64,000 nt of DNA from JBFGFX01 sp965232455 (GTDB taxonomy: Bacteria > Pseudomonadota > Gammaproteobacteria > Steroidobacterales > Woeseiaceae), in assembly GCA_965232455.1 (NCBI GenBank), contig OZ246981.1, positions 1,612,001 to 1,676,000 on the forward strand. Direction: 5' to 3'. The notes below the pieces were generated by a model that saw only the letters and a list, made by a program, of their open reading frames with translations, was not told the origin of the DNA and did not search any database. The translations under genes and the position numbers were made by a program. Shown piece after piece: positions 14,807 through 22,674 of the stretch; within the stretch, counting starts at the first letter, position 1, and every line of letters begins with the position of its first letter.

Positions 14807-17800
14807 TGAATATTCATCGACCCTTCGGCTATATGCTGCGAACCGCAGTGTGCGCCGGAGTCATGGCAGCGATCGCTGCCCCCACGGCGGCGTTGGCCCA
14901 GGAGGATGACGACGTTCTCGACGTGGTCATCGTCACCGGCACGCGTATCCAAAACCAAAACGTCATCGCGGCCAGCCCGATCACGACGATTGGCCAGGAA
15001 GAGATCAGCCTCAAGCAGACGCCGAATATCGAACGCGTTTTCCGCGACCTGCCCATCACCATCCCGGGTGACGGCGAGAACGTGAACAACGGCACGGCCG
15101 GCCAGGCGACGCTCGACCTGCGCGGTCTCGGGCCCGAGCGCTCGCTGATCATGATCGACGGCAAGCGCCTGGCACCGTACGACATCGACGGCATCGTCAC
15201 GACCGACGTGATCCCCGTCAACATGCTGGAGCGTGTCGACGTCGTTACCGGCGGCGCCTCCGCCGTATACGGCTCCGACGCCATGTCCGGCGCGGTCAAC
15301 TTCGTCCTCCGAAAAGACTTCGAGGGCGTCGAGATCGACATGGGGTATTCCGACACCGAGGAAGGCGGCGACGACACGTATTACATCAACGCGTTGTTCG
15401 GCGTGAACTTCGACGACGGCCGCGGCAACATCACGATCGGCGGCGGCCGCACCAGCCGCGGCGCCATCCTGCTTGCCGAACGCGACTTCGGCCTCTTTGG
15501 CGTCTCCTCATCGACCGGCGCGGGCGCGGGCGCACCGCCTCCCAGCCCTGCCGCGAACTGCACCGGCAACACGGAATTCTCTGTCGATGCCGCGGCTGAG
15601 GTGGGTTCAACCACCGGTATGCCGGGAACGCTGGACTTGCGGACCGGCGATTCGTTTCAGTTCCGCGACGACATGACGCTCGGCACCGACACCTGCGCAA
15701 CCTTCAACTTCAACCCGTTCAACTACTACCAGACGCCGCAGGAGCGCTGGCAGGCGACAACCACCGCGACGTACAACCTCACGGACGAGATTGAAACGTA
15801 CGCGCGGGTCTCGTTCTCGAACAACCGTTCGGACTTCCAGATCGCTCCGTCGGGCACGTTCGGCGCGTCATTCACGATTCCGGTCATGAACCCGTTTTTC
15901 ACGGACGCCACCCGCACGACCATCGTCAACGCACTGAATGCGGGCGCGCAAAACTTCGTGACGAGCACGCAAGCCGACATTGCCGAAATCGATGCGCTGC
16001 CAAACCCCACGCAGGAGCAGCTCGATACCCGGGCCGCCCTGCAGGAGGCGCTGGATGCGGACCCGTTCGGCCTGACGTCCGCCGGTATCCAGGACCTCAA
16101 CGGCGACAACGTGGCCGACTTCGGAGACGCGTTCACTTCAACCGCGCGCCGCCGCACGCTCGAACTCGGTCCGCGTACCGGTATTTTCGATACGGACTAT
16201 TCGCAGTTCGTCTGGGGTCTGCGTGGCGCCATCCCACGTACCGAGAGCTGGAACTTCGACCTGTCCTACCAGCGCGGCGAGTCCGACTTCGTCGAAACTC
16301 GCGACGGCTTTACCAACTTGACGAACCTGGCTGCCGGCATCAACACGGTTGATCCCAACCAGTGTATCGACGCGTTAGGCAATGTCACTGCGGCACCGTG
16401 CACACCCATCAACGTATTCGGCCCGCTGGGATCGATCACCGACGCGCAACGCGACTCCGGGTTCTTCATCGCCATCGCCAGCGACCTGCGTCGTACCGAA
16501 CAAACGGTGTACCACGCGTCCGTCGACGGCACGATCGATCAGATTTCCCTGCCGTGGGCCGACGACGGCCTGTCCGTCGCATTCGGCGTCGAACATCGTG
16601 AAGAGTTCGCGAGTTCCTCGCCGGACGAGTGCCTGAAAGAAGCGCCCACGAGCTGTCAGGGCGGCGCCGGCGGTAACCGTCTGCCGATCAAGGGTGCTTA
16701 CGAGGTCGAAGAGGCCTTTGTCGAAGCCATCTTCCCGATCATCCAGGGACGCCCGGGTTTCGAGAGCCTGAGCCTCGAAGCCGGCTACCGCAACTCCAAC
16801 TTCGACGTGCAGGGCAGCACCGACACCTGGAAAGGCGGTCTGAGCTGGCAGGTCACGCAGGGCTTCCGCTTCCGCTTCATGGAGCAGCAGGCCGTGCGCG
16901 CCGCCAACATCGGCGAGTTGTTCAGCCCGGTCACGACCGGTCTCGACAACGCCACGCAGGATCCCTGCTCCGTAGGACTCGAAGGCTATGTCCCCCCGGC
17001 ACCGGGTTCCGCACTCTTCGACCTCTGCGTACAGACCGGCATGCTGCCGAGCCAGGTTGGCACGGTACCCAACATCATCGCCGGCCAGGTGAACGTGTTC
17101 AACGGCACCAATGCGGCCCTGCTGCCGGAGCCGGAAACGGCCCGCACGACGACCTTCGGTTTCGTGTGGGAACCCGAATTCGGCTTCTTCGATTCGCTGG
17201 CCCCGACCACGATCTCGATCGACTATTACGACATCGACATCGAGGACTACATCGACGAACCGACCGGTCAGGAGGCACTGGACCAGTGTTACGTTCTTCA
17301 GGATCCCGTCGTTTGCAACGGCATTGTCCGGATCGGCGGTGCGTTGACCGTCAACGGCACGGGCGTTCCGGCGCTGTTCACGAACTTCGAGACGTTCCAG
17401 GCCGAGGGTATCGATCTGCAGCTCAACACCGGGTTCGACATGGGCGGACTGGGTGACCTCAACGTCAACCTGACCGCACACCAGTACCTCACGAACGAGT
17501 TCCAGACGACGTCCGTGGCAGCGGTCGTGGACTGCAAAGGACGATACGGCACGTCCTGCGACCCGGTCCCGGAATACCGGCATACGCTCCGGTTCAACTG
17601 GATGCGGGGCGACTTCGACGCTTCGCTGCTGTGGCGCCACATCGGCGACATGGACATCCAGGAGAACGAAGCTGAAAACATCTTCGCCGGGTTCCGAAGC
17701 GTCGATGCGCAGGACTACTTCGATCTGTCGTTCGGTTACAGCTACGAGGACTTCGGTCGTATCTCGCTGCTGGTCACCAACATTGCCAACGAAGAACCGC

Positions 17801-17913
17801 CGATCCTCGGCAACAACACGGGCTCAACCGCGTTCAACTCGGGCAACACCTTCCCGAGCATATTCGACACGCTGGGCCGGACCTACGCGGTCAACCTGAA
17901 ACTCACGTTCTAA
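14806..17913 (+). CDS. TonB-dependent outer-membrane receptor 2 (paralogue of receptor 1)
   Basis: 1035 residues from the ATG at 14806, preceded by GGGAG; this start aligns exactly with that of receptor 1 (both reach FGYMLRTAVCAGVM at the same position), whereas an upstream in-frame extension would add 21 unrelated residues. Signal peptide, acidic linker, VVIVTGTR box, plug and barrel follow the same plan, and both proteins end NLKLTF. The first ~330 residues are almost identical to receptor 1; differences accumulate in barrel loops (for example residues 655-680, 730-760, 785-800), as expected if ligand specificity has diverged after duplication. Terminator at 17943-17969. Confidence 0.93.
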   Translation: MNIHRPFGYMLRTAVCAGVMAAIAAPTAALAQEDDDVLDVVIVTGTRIQNQNVIAASPITTIGQEEISLKQTPNIERVFRDLPITIPGDGENVNNGTAGQATLDLRGLGPERSLIMIDGKRLAPYDIDGIVTTDVIPVNMLERVDVVTGGASAVYGSDAMSGAVNFVLRKDFEGVEIDMGYSDTEEGGDDTYYINALFGVNFDDGRGNITIGGGRTSRGAILLAERDFGLFGVSSSTGAGAGAPPPSPAANCTGNTEFSVDAAAEVGSTTGMPGTLDLRTGDSFQFRDDMTLGTDTCATFNFNPFNYYQTPQERWQATTTATYNLTDEIETYARVSFSNNRSDFQIAPSGTFGASFTIPVMNPFFTDATRTTIVNALNAGAQNFVTSTQADIAEIDALPNPTQEQLDTRAALQEALDADPFGLTSAGIQDLNGDNVADFGDAFTSTARRRTLELGPRTGIFDTDYSQFVWGLRGAIPRTESWNFDLSYQRGESDFVETRDGFTNLTNLAAGINTVDPNQCIDALGNVTAAPCTPINVFGPLGSITDAQRDSGFFIAIASDLRRTEQTVYHASVDGTIDQISLPWADDGLSVAFGVEHREEFASSSPDECLKEAPTSCQGGAGGNRLPIKGAYEVEEAFVEAIFPIIQGRPGFESLSLEAGYRNSNFDVQGSTDTWKGGLSWQVTQGFRFRFMEQQAVRAANIGELFSPVTTGLDNATQDPCSVGLEGYVPPAPGSALFDLCVQTGMLPSQVGTVPNIIAGQVNVFNGTNAALLPEPETARTTTFGFVWEPEFGFFDSLAPTTISIDYYDIDIEDYIDEPTGQEALDQCYVLQDPVVCNGIVRIGGALTVNGTGVPALFTNFETFQAEGIDLQLNTGFDMGGLGDLNVNLTAHQYLTNEFQTTSVAAVVDCKGRYGTSCDPVPEYRHTLRFNWMRGDFDASLLWRHIGDMDIQENEAENIFAGFRSVDAQDYFDLSFGYSYEDFGRISLLVTNIANEEPPILGNNTGSTAFNSGNTFPSIFDTLGRTYAVNLKLTF

Positions 17914-17942
17914 GACTCGCGCTGATTCATAGAACGTATTCG

Positions 17943-17969
17943 ACGGCGGCCTTCGGGCCGCCGTTTTTT
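17943..17969 (+). terminator. Rho-independent terminator of receptor 2
   Basis: ACGGCGGCC-TTCG-GGCCGCCGT stem followed by six T residues, 30 bases after the stop. It has the same stem sequence as the receptor 1 terminator, with a stable TTCG loop. Confidence 0.9.
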
Positions 17970-18140
17970 ATGCGGCTCGTTCGACCAGAACATCCGCCGC
18001 ACGGCCCAGAGTGTCGGCGACTCGGCCGCTTCGCGAAACGAGATGAAGACAGGTTGACGGGCAATAGTGTCGACTAACTTTACATTGCAGTTTAGTTAAA
18101 CAACATAAGTCTTTGAATTTACTATTTTTCAAAAACTGGC

Positions 18141-18710
18141 ATGCGCTTTGCATCCCGCATTGTCATGAATCTGTCATACGCGGTAAAGAGCACTTTTCTC
18201 GCCTGCCTGCTACTCGTATCCGCGTCACCGGCGATCGCCGGTGAACTCAACGCCGTATTCAACGGCAAGTCCTACCATCTCGGCGCGAGCGAAAAGTGGA
18301 ACGAGAAAAACTACGGCCTCGGTTTCGAGTACCACTTCGACACGCAAACCCGCTGGAAGCCCCTGCTCATGGTCAACGGATTCCGGGACAGCGACAAGCA
18401 CATGTCGTACATGGCCGGCGGCGGCATTTACAGGAACCTCTTCGCGTCGGAGCGCCTGGACGGTCTCTACCTGGACGTCGGGCTCAACGCGTTCCTGATG
18501 ACTCGCAAGGACGTGAATGACGGCCAACCGTTTCCCGGAGTTCTGCCAAGTCTGGCGGTGGGCAATCGCTACATGGGTTTCAATCTCACCTACCTGCCGG
18601 AGAAAGCCGTCGAGAAAGTGACGACGGCGCGCATGACCGACGAGTCTATCCGCGGCATTCTGTTCCTGCAGTTCAAGGTGAACGTCAGTCAGCTGCTTCT
18701 GAGCGACTGA
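18141..18710 (+). CDS. PagP-like outer-membrane barrel (lipid A palmitoyltransferase fold)
   Basis: 189 residues with a signal peptide ending AIAG (~33). An in-frame ATG at 18165 gives a neater signal sequence and may be the true start. The mature part has alternating hydrophobic strands and resembles PagP. The region around H46 (KSYHLGASEKW, then NYGLGFEY) corresponds to the PagP catalytic His segment; D83-S84 in NGFRDSDKHMSY matches the PagP Asp-Ser pair in FKDSWNKW; and FPGVLPSLAVGNRYMGFNLTYLP matches the PagP strand LPVLLPLASVG...FQMTYIPG. If correct, it transfers an acyl chain to lipid A in the outer leaflet. Similarity is judged by eye and overall identity is low. Confidence 0.6.
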   Translation: MRFASRIVMNLSYAVKSTFLACLLLVSASPAIAGELNAVFNGKSYHLGASEKWNEKNYGLGFEYHFDTQTRWKPLLMVNGFRDSDKHMSYMAGGGIYRNLFASERLDGLYLDVGLNAFLMTRKDVNDGQPFPGVLPSLAVGNRYMGFNLTYLPEKAVEKVTTARMTDESIRGILFLQFKVNVSQLLLSD

Positions 18711-18736
18711 TCCGGTTCCTCTCCAGTCAATAAAAG

Positions 18737-18759
18737 GCCCCGGCTCGCAGCGGGGCTTT
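18737..18759 (+). terminator. Weak terminator-like hairpin after the PagP-like gene
   Basis: GCCCCG / CGGGGC stem with an 8-base loop and only three T residues, 26 bases after the stop codon. An A-run before the stem can pair with the T residues around one bulged G. Confidence 0.45.
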
Positions 18760-18895
18760 GCCGGTTCTCGAGCGGATCGACTGTCGGTTTCGCGAATCAG
18801 GCGACCGGGTAAACCGCGGGATGCCAAGCCAGCCAACGTAAATTGCCGGATGCCAGACGAGGCGTCGGGAAGCGGTGCGCCGCGCGCTGGCGGGA

Positions 18896-18952
18896 TTGTT
18901 CGTTACTGCAATATGCGTTACATTTGCGTTATATTGTAACGCTACCGAACAA
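18896..18952 (+). promoter_or_regulatory. Operator/promoter of the ribbon-helix-helix operon
   Basis: Nested inverted repeats sit directly on the start codon of the RHH gene. The outer arms are TTGTTCG (18896-18902) and CGAACAA (18946-18952); the inner arms are GCGTTACA (18915-18922) and TGTAACGC (18935-18942). The word CGTTAY recurs at 18901, 18916 and 18927, and its complement at 18936. TATATT (18930-18935) could be the -10 box, which would give a very short 5' leader. RHH regulators bind such short repeats, so autoregulation is likely. Confidence 0.6.
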
Positions 18953-19248
18953 TGCCGAAAACCAAGACAGCGACACTCAACCTGCGCATCGATCCGGGCG
19001 TGAAAGCGGCGGTTCGGACGGCTGCCGAGAGGGAACACCGAAGCGTCGCGAATATGGTTGAGATACTCATCCGACGGCATTCGGCCGCGGCCGGCATCCA
19101 CATCCCCCAGCGAACCGAGCCGGCGGCGGAGAAACACGACGGCCGACATTCGCATTCCGGAAGAAACCGAACGACGTCGGATAAGCGCAATCGCGAACGT
19201 CCGCAATCCCGAACGGGCCGAACAGCCCCGGAGACAAACGATGGATGA
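18952..19248 (+). CDS. Ribbon-helix-helix DNA-binding protein with basic tail
   Basis: 98 residues. An N-terminal RHH fold (~8-45) is clear: beta strand TATLNLRIDPGVKAAV, then helices in RTAAEREHRSVANMVEILIRRH, as in Arc/CopG-type regulators. The C-terminal half (46-98) is low-complexity and basic (His, Arg, Ser, Thr) and probably disordered, perhaps aiding nonspecific DNA contact. The start lies at the right arm of an operator-like repeat. The stop overlaps the next gene by 8 bases, so the two are coupled. Such proteins act as transcriptional repressors, often in plasmid partition or antitoxin operons. Confidence 0.8.
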   Translation: MPKTKTATLNLRIDPGVKAAVRTAAEREHRSVANMVEILIRRHSAAAGIHIPQRTEPAAEKHDGRHSHSGRNRTTSDKRNRERPQSRTGRTAPETNDG

Positions 19249-19495
19249 GAAAACCCTGAGGACGATGGTTGCCGCGGGTGCGGTCAAACGAATCCATATC
19301 ATCGGCAATGGCGCCCGATTTCATGTCGAGGCGGCGACGCCGAACGGGTCGCTGACGGCGGAAACCCGAAAGGGTAAGGTCAAAACCTGGGTAACGCTGG
19401 ACGCGGCCGCCAAATGGGTGCGCTCGCTCGGCGTCGGCTCGGCTCACATCAGTCTGGCGCGGTGGCAGCCGGGACAAAAAGAGCTGCACATTTGA
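19241..19495 (+). CDS. Small ParC-like partition-associated protein (tentative)
   Basis: 84 residues. The pattern LRTMVAAGAVKRIHIIGNGARFHVEA, followed by a basic beta strand and TWVTLDAAAKWVRSLGVGSAHISL, resembles the small proteins annotated as ParC-family partition-associated on plasmids and integrative elements: a short helix, three beta strands, then a 'SLDxxAxxLRxLGI' helix. I recognise the pattern by eye only. It starts inside the RHH gene's last codons, and its TGA stop overlaps the TTG start of the dehydrogenase gene (TTGA). Biochemical role unknown. Confidence 0.5.
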   Translation: MDEKTLRTMVAAGAVKRIHIIGNGARFHVEAATPNGSLTAETRKGKVKTWVTLDAAAKWVRSLGVGSAHISLARWQPGQKELHI

Positions 19496-20439
19496 ACTCG
19501 CTGCCGCCGAACTGTCTGATCGTCACAAGTCTCGCGGACGAGTTTGCCGGGGAAATCGCCCGGCTTACCAAGAATTCGATTCCGGTCAAAGCCTGCGCTT
19601 CTCCGAAGAAAGCGCTTGCCGCGTACACCGACGAAACCGTCCTGTTCGGAAATCCCGAGATGATCGCGGAGATCCTGCCAAAGCTGCCAGCCGTCGAGTG
19701 GGTACAGTCCTCCTGGGCTGGCGTCACGCCGCTCCTTGCCGTCGACCGCCGCGACTACATTCTGACCGGCGTCAAGGACGTATTCGGCCCGCAGATGTCG
19801 GAATACGTCTTGGCCTACCTGTTGGCTCACGAACTCAAGATTCTCGAACGCAGGAAAGCGCAAGGGGAGCGTCGCTGGTGTACCGCGCTCTCCGGCACGC
19901 TGCAGGGGAAACGCCTCTGTATCATGGGCACCGGGTCCATCGGCCGGCACATAGCGAACACGGCCGGGAATCTCGGCGTCTCGTCCACGGGATTGAGTCG
20001 ATCGGGCGCGCCGTCACCGGAGTTCGACGAGGTGCTGCCGGTTGCTCAGCTCCGAGATTTTCTGGCACGAGCCGACTATCTCGTATCGACGCTTCCGCAG
20101 ACCCCGGCAACCGACGGGCTGCTCGACGCGGCCGCCCTGGCCGAGTTGCCGGCGCATGCTTATTTCATCAACGTCGGGCGCGGCAACGTTGTTGACGACG
20201 AGGCGCTGGCCGAGGCGCTGCAAGGCGGTCGCCTTGCCGGCGCCGCACTGGACGTCTTCGACGAAGAGCCGCTGCCGCCGGACAGCCCACTATGGGACAC
20301 GCCAAATCTGTCGATCACCGCCCACGTCGCGGCCGTCAGTCACCCCCTGCTCATTGTGCCGATCTTCGTCGACAACTACCGGCGCTACGTCGAAGGACGG
20401 GCGATGAAATACCGAGTCGATTTCGGCGCCGGTTACTGA
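19492..20439 (+). CDS. D-isomer-specific 2-hydroxyacid dehydrogenase (GhrA-like)
   Basis: 315 residues. The only sensible start is TTG at 19492, because no ATG or GTG lies between the start of homology (NCLIVTSLADEF) and the upstream stop. The NAD(P) Rossmann motif GTGSIGRH is in the middle; INVGRGNVVDDEAL supplies the catalytic Arg, FDEEPLPPDSPLW the Glu, and the general-base His is in SITAHVAAVS. It reduces 2-keto acids such as glyoxylate or hydroxypyruvate, or does the reverse. The start overlaps the ParC-like gene by 4 bases, an unusual genetic partner for a metabolic enzyme. A weak hairpin with a short T-run (20512-20532) follows the gene. Confidence 0.88.
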   Translation: MNSLPPNCLIVTSLADEFAGEIARLTKNSIPVKACASPKKALAAYTDETVLFGNPEMIAEILPKLPAVEWVQSSWAGVTPLLAVDRRDYILTGVKDVFGPQMSEYVLAYLLAHELKILERRKAQGERRWCTALSGTLQGKRLCIMGTGSIGRHIANTAGNLGVSSTGLSRSGAPSPEFDEVLPVAQLRDFLARADYLVSTLPQTPATDGLLDAAALAELPAHAYFINVGRGNVVDDEALAEALQGGRLAGAALDVFDEEPLPPDSPLWDTPNLSITAHVAAVSHPLLIVPIFVDNYRRYVEGRAMKYRVDFGAGY

Positions 20440-20511
20440 CGGAGCCGCAGGCTTTGTCTGCGACCGAACCACCGCCGGGATCGTGCGCGTTTCCGGCAGC
20501 GGGTCAACGAT

Positions 20512-20532
20512 AACGGCTCCGGCGCCGTTTTC
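20512..20532 (+). terminator. Weak terminator-like hairpin after the dehydrogenase gene
   Basis: AACGGC-TCCGGC-GCCGTT stem-loop followed by TTC, about 73 bases after the stop and 31 bases before the next gene. The T-run is short. Confidence 0.4.
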
Positions 20533-20562
20533 TTCGGGGTTCACGAGGCGCATAATCGGGAC

Positions 20563-21786
20563 ATGGATCGTCGTCGCTTCCTGAAGTCGGTTTCGTCCGC
20601 CGCCGGCCTTGCCGTTGCAGGCCTCCCGGCCCGCTCCGTTTTTGCCCAGACCCGAACCGTCAATCGGGTTGTCGTCATCGGCGCCGGCATCATCGGGTCG
20701 TCGATCGCCTACAACCTCGTAAAACGCGGCTGCGAGGTGGTCATCGTCGAAAAAAAACTGCCCGCCGCCCAGGCCTCCGGCAACAATTTCGGCTGGATAA
20801 ACGCGGCCTACTCGAACACGCCCGCCAGTTATCTGGCGCTGCGCCGCCGCTCGCTGGACGAATACCGCCGCCTCGCAGAGGAAGTACGTATTCCCGTGCG
20901 CTGGAGCGGCAGCCTGGAGTGGTTCCAGAACGAAACGGACGAAGCTCAACTGGTTGCTGACGTCGAGGCATCCCGTGCGGCAACGGACGGCGCCACGTCG
21001 ATCATCGACGCCCGGGCAGCCGCGGAAATCGAACCCAACCTCGACGTCGGCGGCAACTGGATGCTGGCCCACTCGACAAACGACGGCGCGATCGACTCCG
21101 GCACGACAACGCAGACGCTCTTCGATCGTAGCCTGGCGATGGGTGCACAAGGCGCGCTGCTAGCGGAGGTCGAACGCCTCCGCGAACGGCGGCGAAGCGT
21201 TCGTGTCTCCACGACCATCGACAACTTCAACGCCGACCTCGTCGTCGTCGCCGCCGGCATCGGCACGGCGGCGATCGCTCGCATGGTGGATGAGCGCGTC
21301 GACTCCGCAACCCTCGCAACGCCCGGCCTCGTCGTGACGACCGAACCATTGCCGATGATGCTGAACACCGTCCTCTATCCGCCGAGGGTGCACATTCACC
21401 AACAGAGCGACGGCCGCGTCGTCATCGGCGAAAAAATCGGCGCGCCGGAGAGTGACGCACACCGGTCGAGCCTGAACGGGCGGCCAAACATTTTTCCGAA
21501 CGACGAACTCGCCACACCGCACGCACTACGCATCCTGGCAATGGCTCGGCAATACGTACCAAAACTGGCCGACGTCCGCAGTGCGGACGTCGGCATCGGC
21601 TGGCGGTCCATGCCGCCGGACGGCCTGCCGATCGTCGGGCACGGCAGCAAAGCGCCAAACGTATACTTCGCCACGATGCACAGTGGCGTGAGCCTGGCGC
21701 CCATCATCGGCAAGCTTGCCGCGGCCGAGATCCTGGACGGCTTACGGGTAGCGGCGCTGGAGGGTTTCAGGCCCGGCCGGTTCTAG
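20563..21786 (+). CDS. Tat-exported FAD-dependent oxidoreductase (DAO family)
   Basis: 407 residues. The N-terminus MDRRRFLKS is a twin-arginine signal, followed by AAGLAVAGLPARSVFAQ, so the folded flavoprotein is exported to the periplasm. The FAD-binding motif VVVIGAGIIGSSIAYNLVKRGCEVVIVE starts near residue 38. The C-terminal DVGIGWRSMPPDGLPIVGH and a terminal MHSGVSLAPIIGKLAAAEIL are typical of the D-amino-acid oxidase/glycine oxidase (DadA, ThiO) family. The substrate is probably an amino acid or other secondary amine. The gene has no obvious operon partner. Confidence 0.87.
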   Translation: MDRRRFLKSVSSAAGLAVAGLPARSVFAQTRTVNRVVVIGAGIIGSSIAYNLVKRGCEVVIVEKKLPAAQASGNNFGWINAAYSNTPASYLALRRRSLDEYRRLAEEVRIPVRWSGSLEWFQNETDEAQLVADVEASRAATDGATSIIDARAAAEIEPNLDVGGNWMLAHSTNDGAIDSGTTTQTLFDRSLAMGAQGALLAEVERLRERRRSVRVSTTIDNFNADLVVVAAGIGTAAIARMVDERVDSATLATPGLVVTTEPLPMMLNTVLYPPRVHIHQQSDGRVVIGEKIGAPESDAHRSSLNGRPNIFPNDELATPHALRILAMARQYVPKLADVRSADVGIGWRSMPPDGLPIVGHGSKAPNVYFATMHSGVSLAPIIGKLAAAEILDGLRVAALEGFRPGRF

Positions 21787-21862
21787 GACCCGGCGCCACC
21801 CGGCGAGTGTGGGCAGCTCCCGGATTGCACCGGCGCGCCGGGACGGAGAATCCGCATCGCCT

Positions 21863-22315
21863 CTAGTGTTCGCCGCCAGCCTCGTCGCGGAAAACGACGC
21901 GGAAGAAATCGTCATCGAATTCTTCCACGTGGCCAACCCACGTCTCCTTTGTCGAATACGTGCTCTTGTACTTTCCGGCATCCTCACCGGCGTTCACCGC
22001 CTCCGGATTCGACGAGCGCGCGATGACCACGCGTACCGGCAGTTTTTTTTCGACGGCCGTCTCCAGGTGCTCCCGAAGTCGGGTGTTTCCAGGCCCTGAA
22101 AACCTGGACAACCTGTCTTCGTAGGCAAGTTCGCCCTTGCCCGCCGGCTTGAACAAGTGTTGCCAGCAGCTCATCACCAGCTGATCGTCGTGGATCACGG
22201 AGACCGCCCACTGTACGTTCCTCAGTTTGGCGCCGTACCGGGCAAAGGCTTCCGAGAAAATCATGTCGCTGCTCTGAGGCTTGCGGATCGGGACTTGAGC
22301 ATCGTTTTCGTCCAT
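21863..22315 (-). CDS. Conserved-looking hypothetical protein, 150 residues
   Basis: I do not recognise a family. From the ATG at 22315 the protein is soluble and charged, with alternating strand-like segments (AVSVIHDDQLVMSCWQHLF; PVRVVIARSS; TWVGHVEEFDDDFFRVVFRD) and an acidic end. No signal peptide or membrane segment is visible. The same frame remains open upstream to 22687, but that part is arginine/cysteine-rich low-quality sequence crossing a hairpin-rich intergenic region, so I exclude it. Confidence 0.6.
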   Translation of the reverse strand: MDENDAQVPIRKPQSSDMIFSEAFARYGAKLRNVQWAVSVIHDDQLVMSCWQHLFKPAGKGELAYEDRLSRFSGPGNTRLREHLETAVEKKLPVRVVIARSSNPEAVNAGEDAGKYKSTYSTKETWVGHVEEFDDDFFRVVFRDEAGGEH

Positions 22316-22674
22316 AGCCCGTAGATGCCCTATCCTAGCGCGTTTTCGCCGGTAGACCCGGACACTGGCCAAAAAAGTTGCCCGACTGGCGGTTTTTGCG
22401 GAAATTTGCGGCCAATCCGGCCCTGGAAGACGGCATTCCGGCGTTCGGTATGCAAAACAAGGGCGATTGCAGGGCGTTTCGGCCGCAATTCGAGGTTTTC
22501 CGCGTCGATAAGCGGCGGTTTTCGCCCTTTGATAACGGGATCGTGCGAAAGGGCACGGAAACCGGCCCTGGCGCGCGTGACGACAGGCTTCGCATTGAGC
22601 GTTTGGAGCTGGGGGAGAAGCGCTGGCCGTAAGCCAGCGCTTCCGATCACGGGTTTCGTATCTGCGTCGACCGG
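22316..22674. other. Hairpin-rich intergenic region, 359 bases
   Basis: Open in several frames on both strands but with no recognisable product. It includes a perfect 10-bp inverted repeat AAGCGCTGGC/GCCAGCGCTT (22618-22642) without a T-tract, and GCCCTTT/AAAGGGC arms near 22532-22556. It lies between the 5' end of the 150-residue hypothetical gene and the 3' end of the OmpW gene. Confidence 0.4.
22618..22642. repeat. Perfect inverted repeat downstream of OmpW gene
   Basis: AAGCGCTGGC-CGTAA-GCCAGCGCTT, a 10-bp stem with a 5-base loop, 33 bases past the OmpW stop on the minus strand. No poly-T follows on either strand, so if it terminates transcription it is not a canonical intrinsic terminator. 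Confidence 0.6.
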
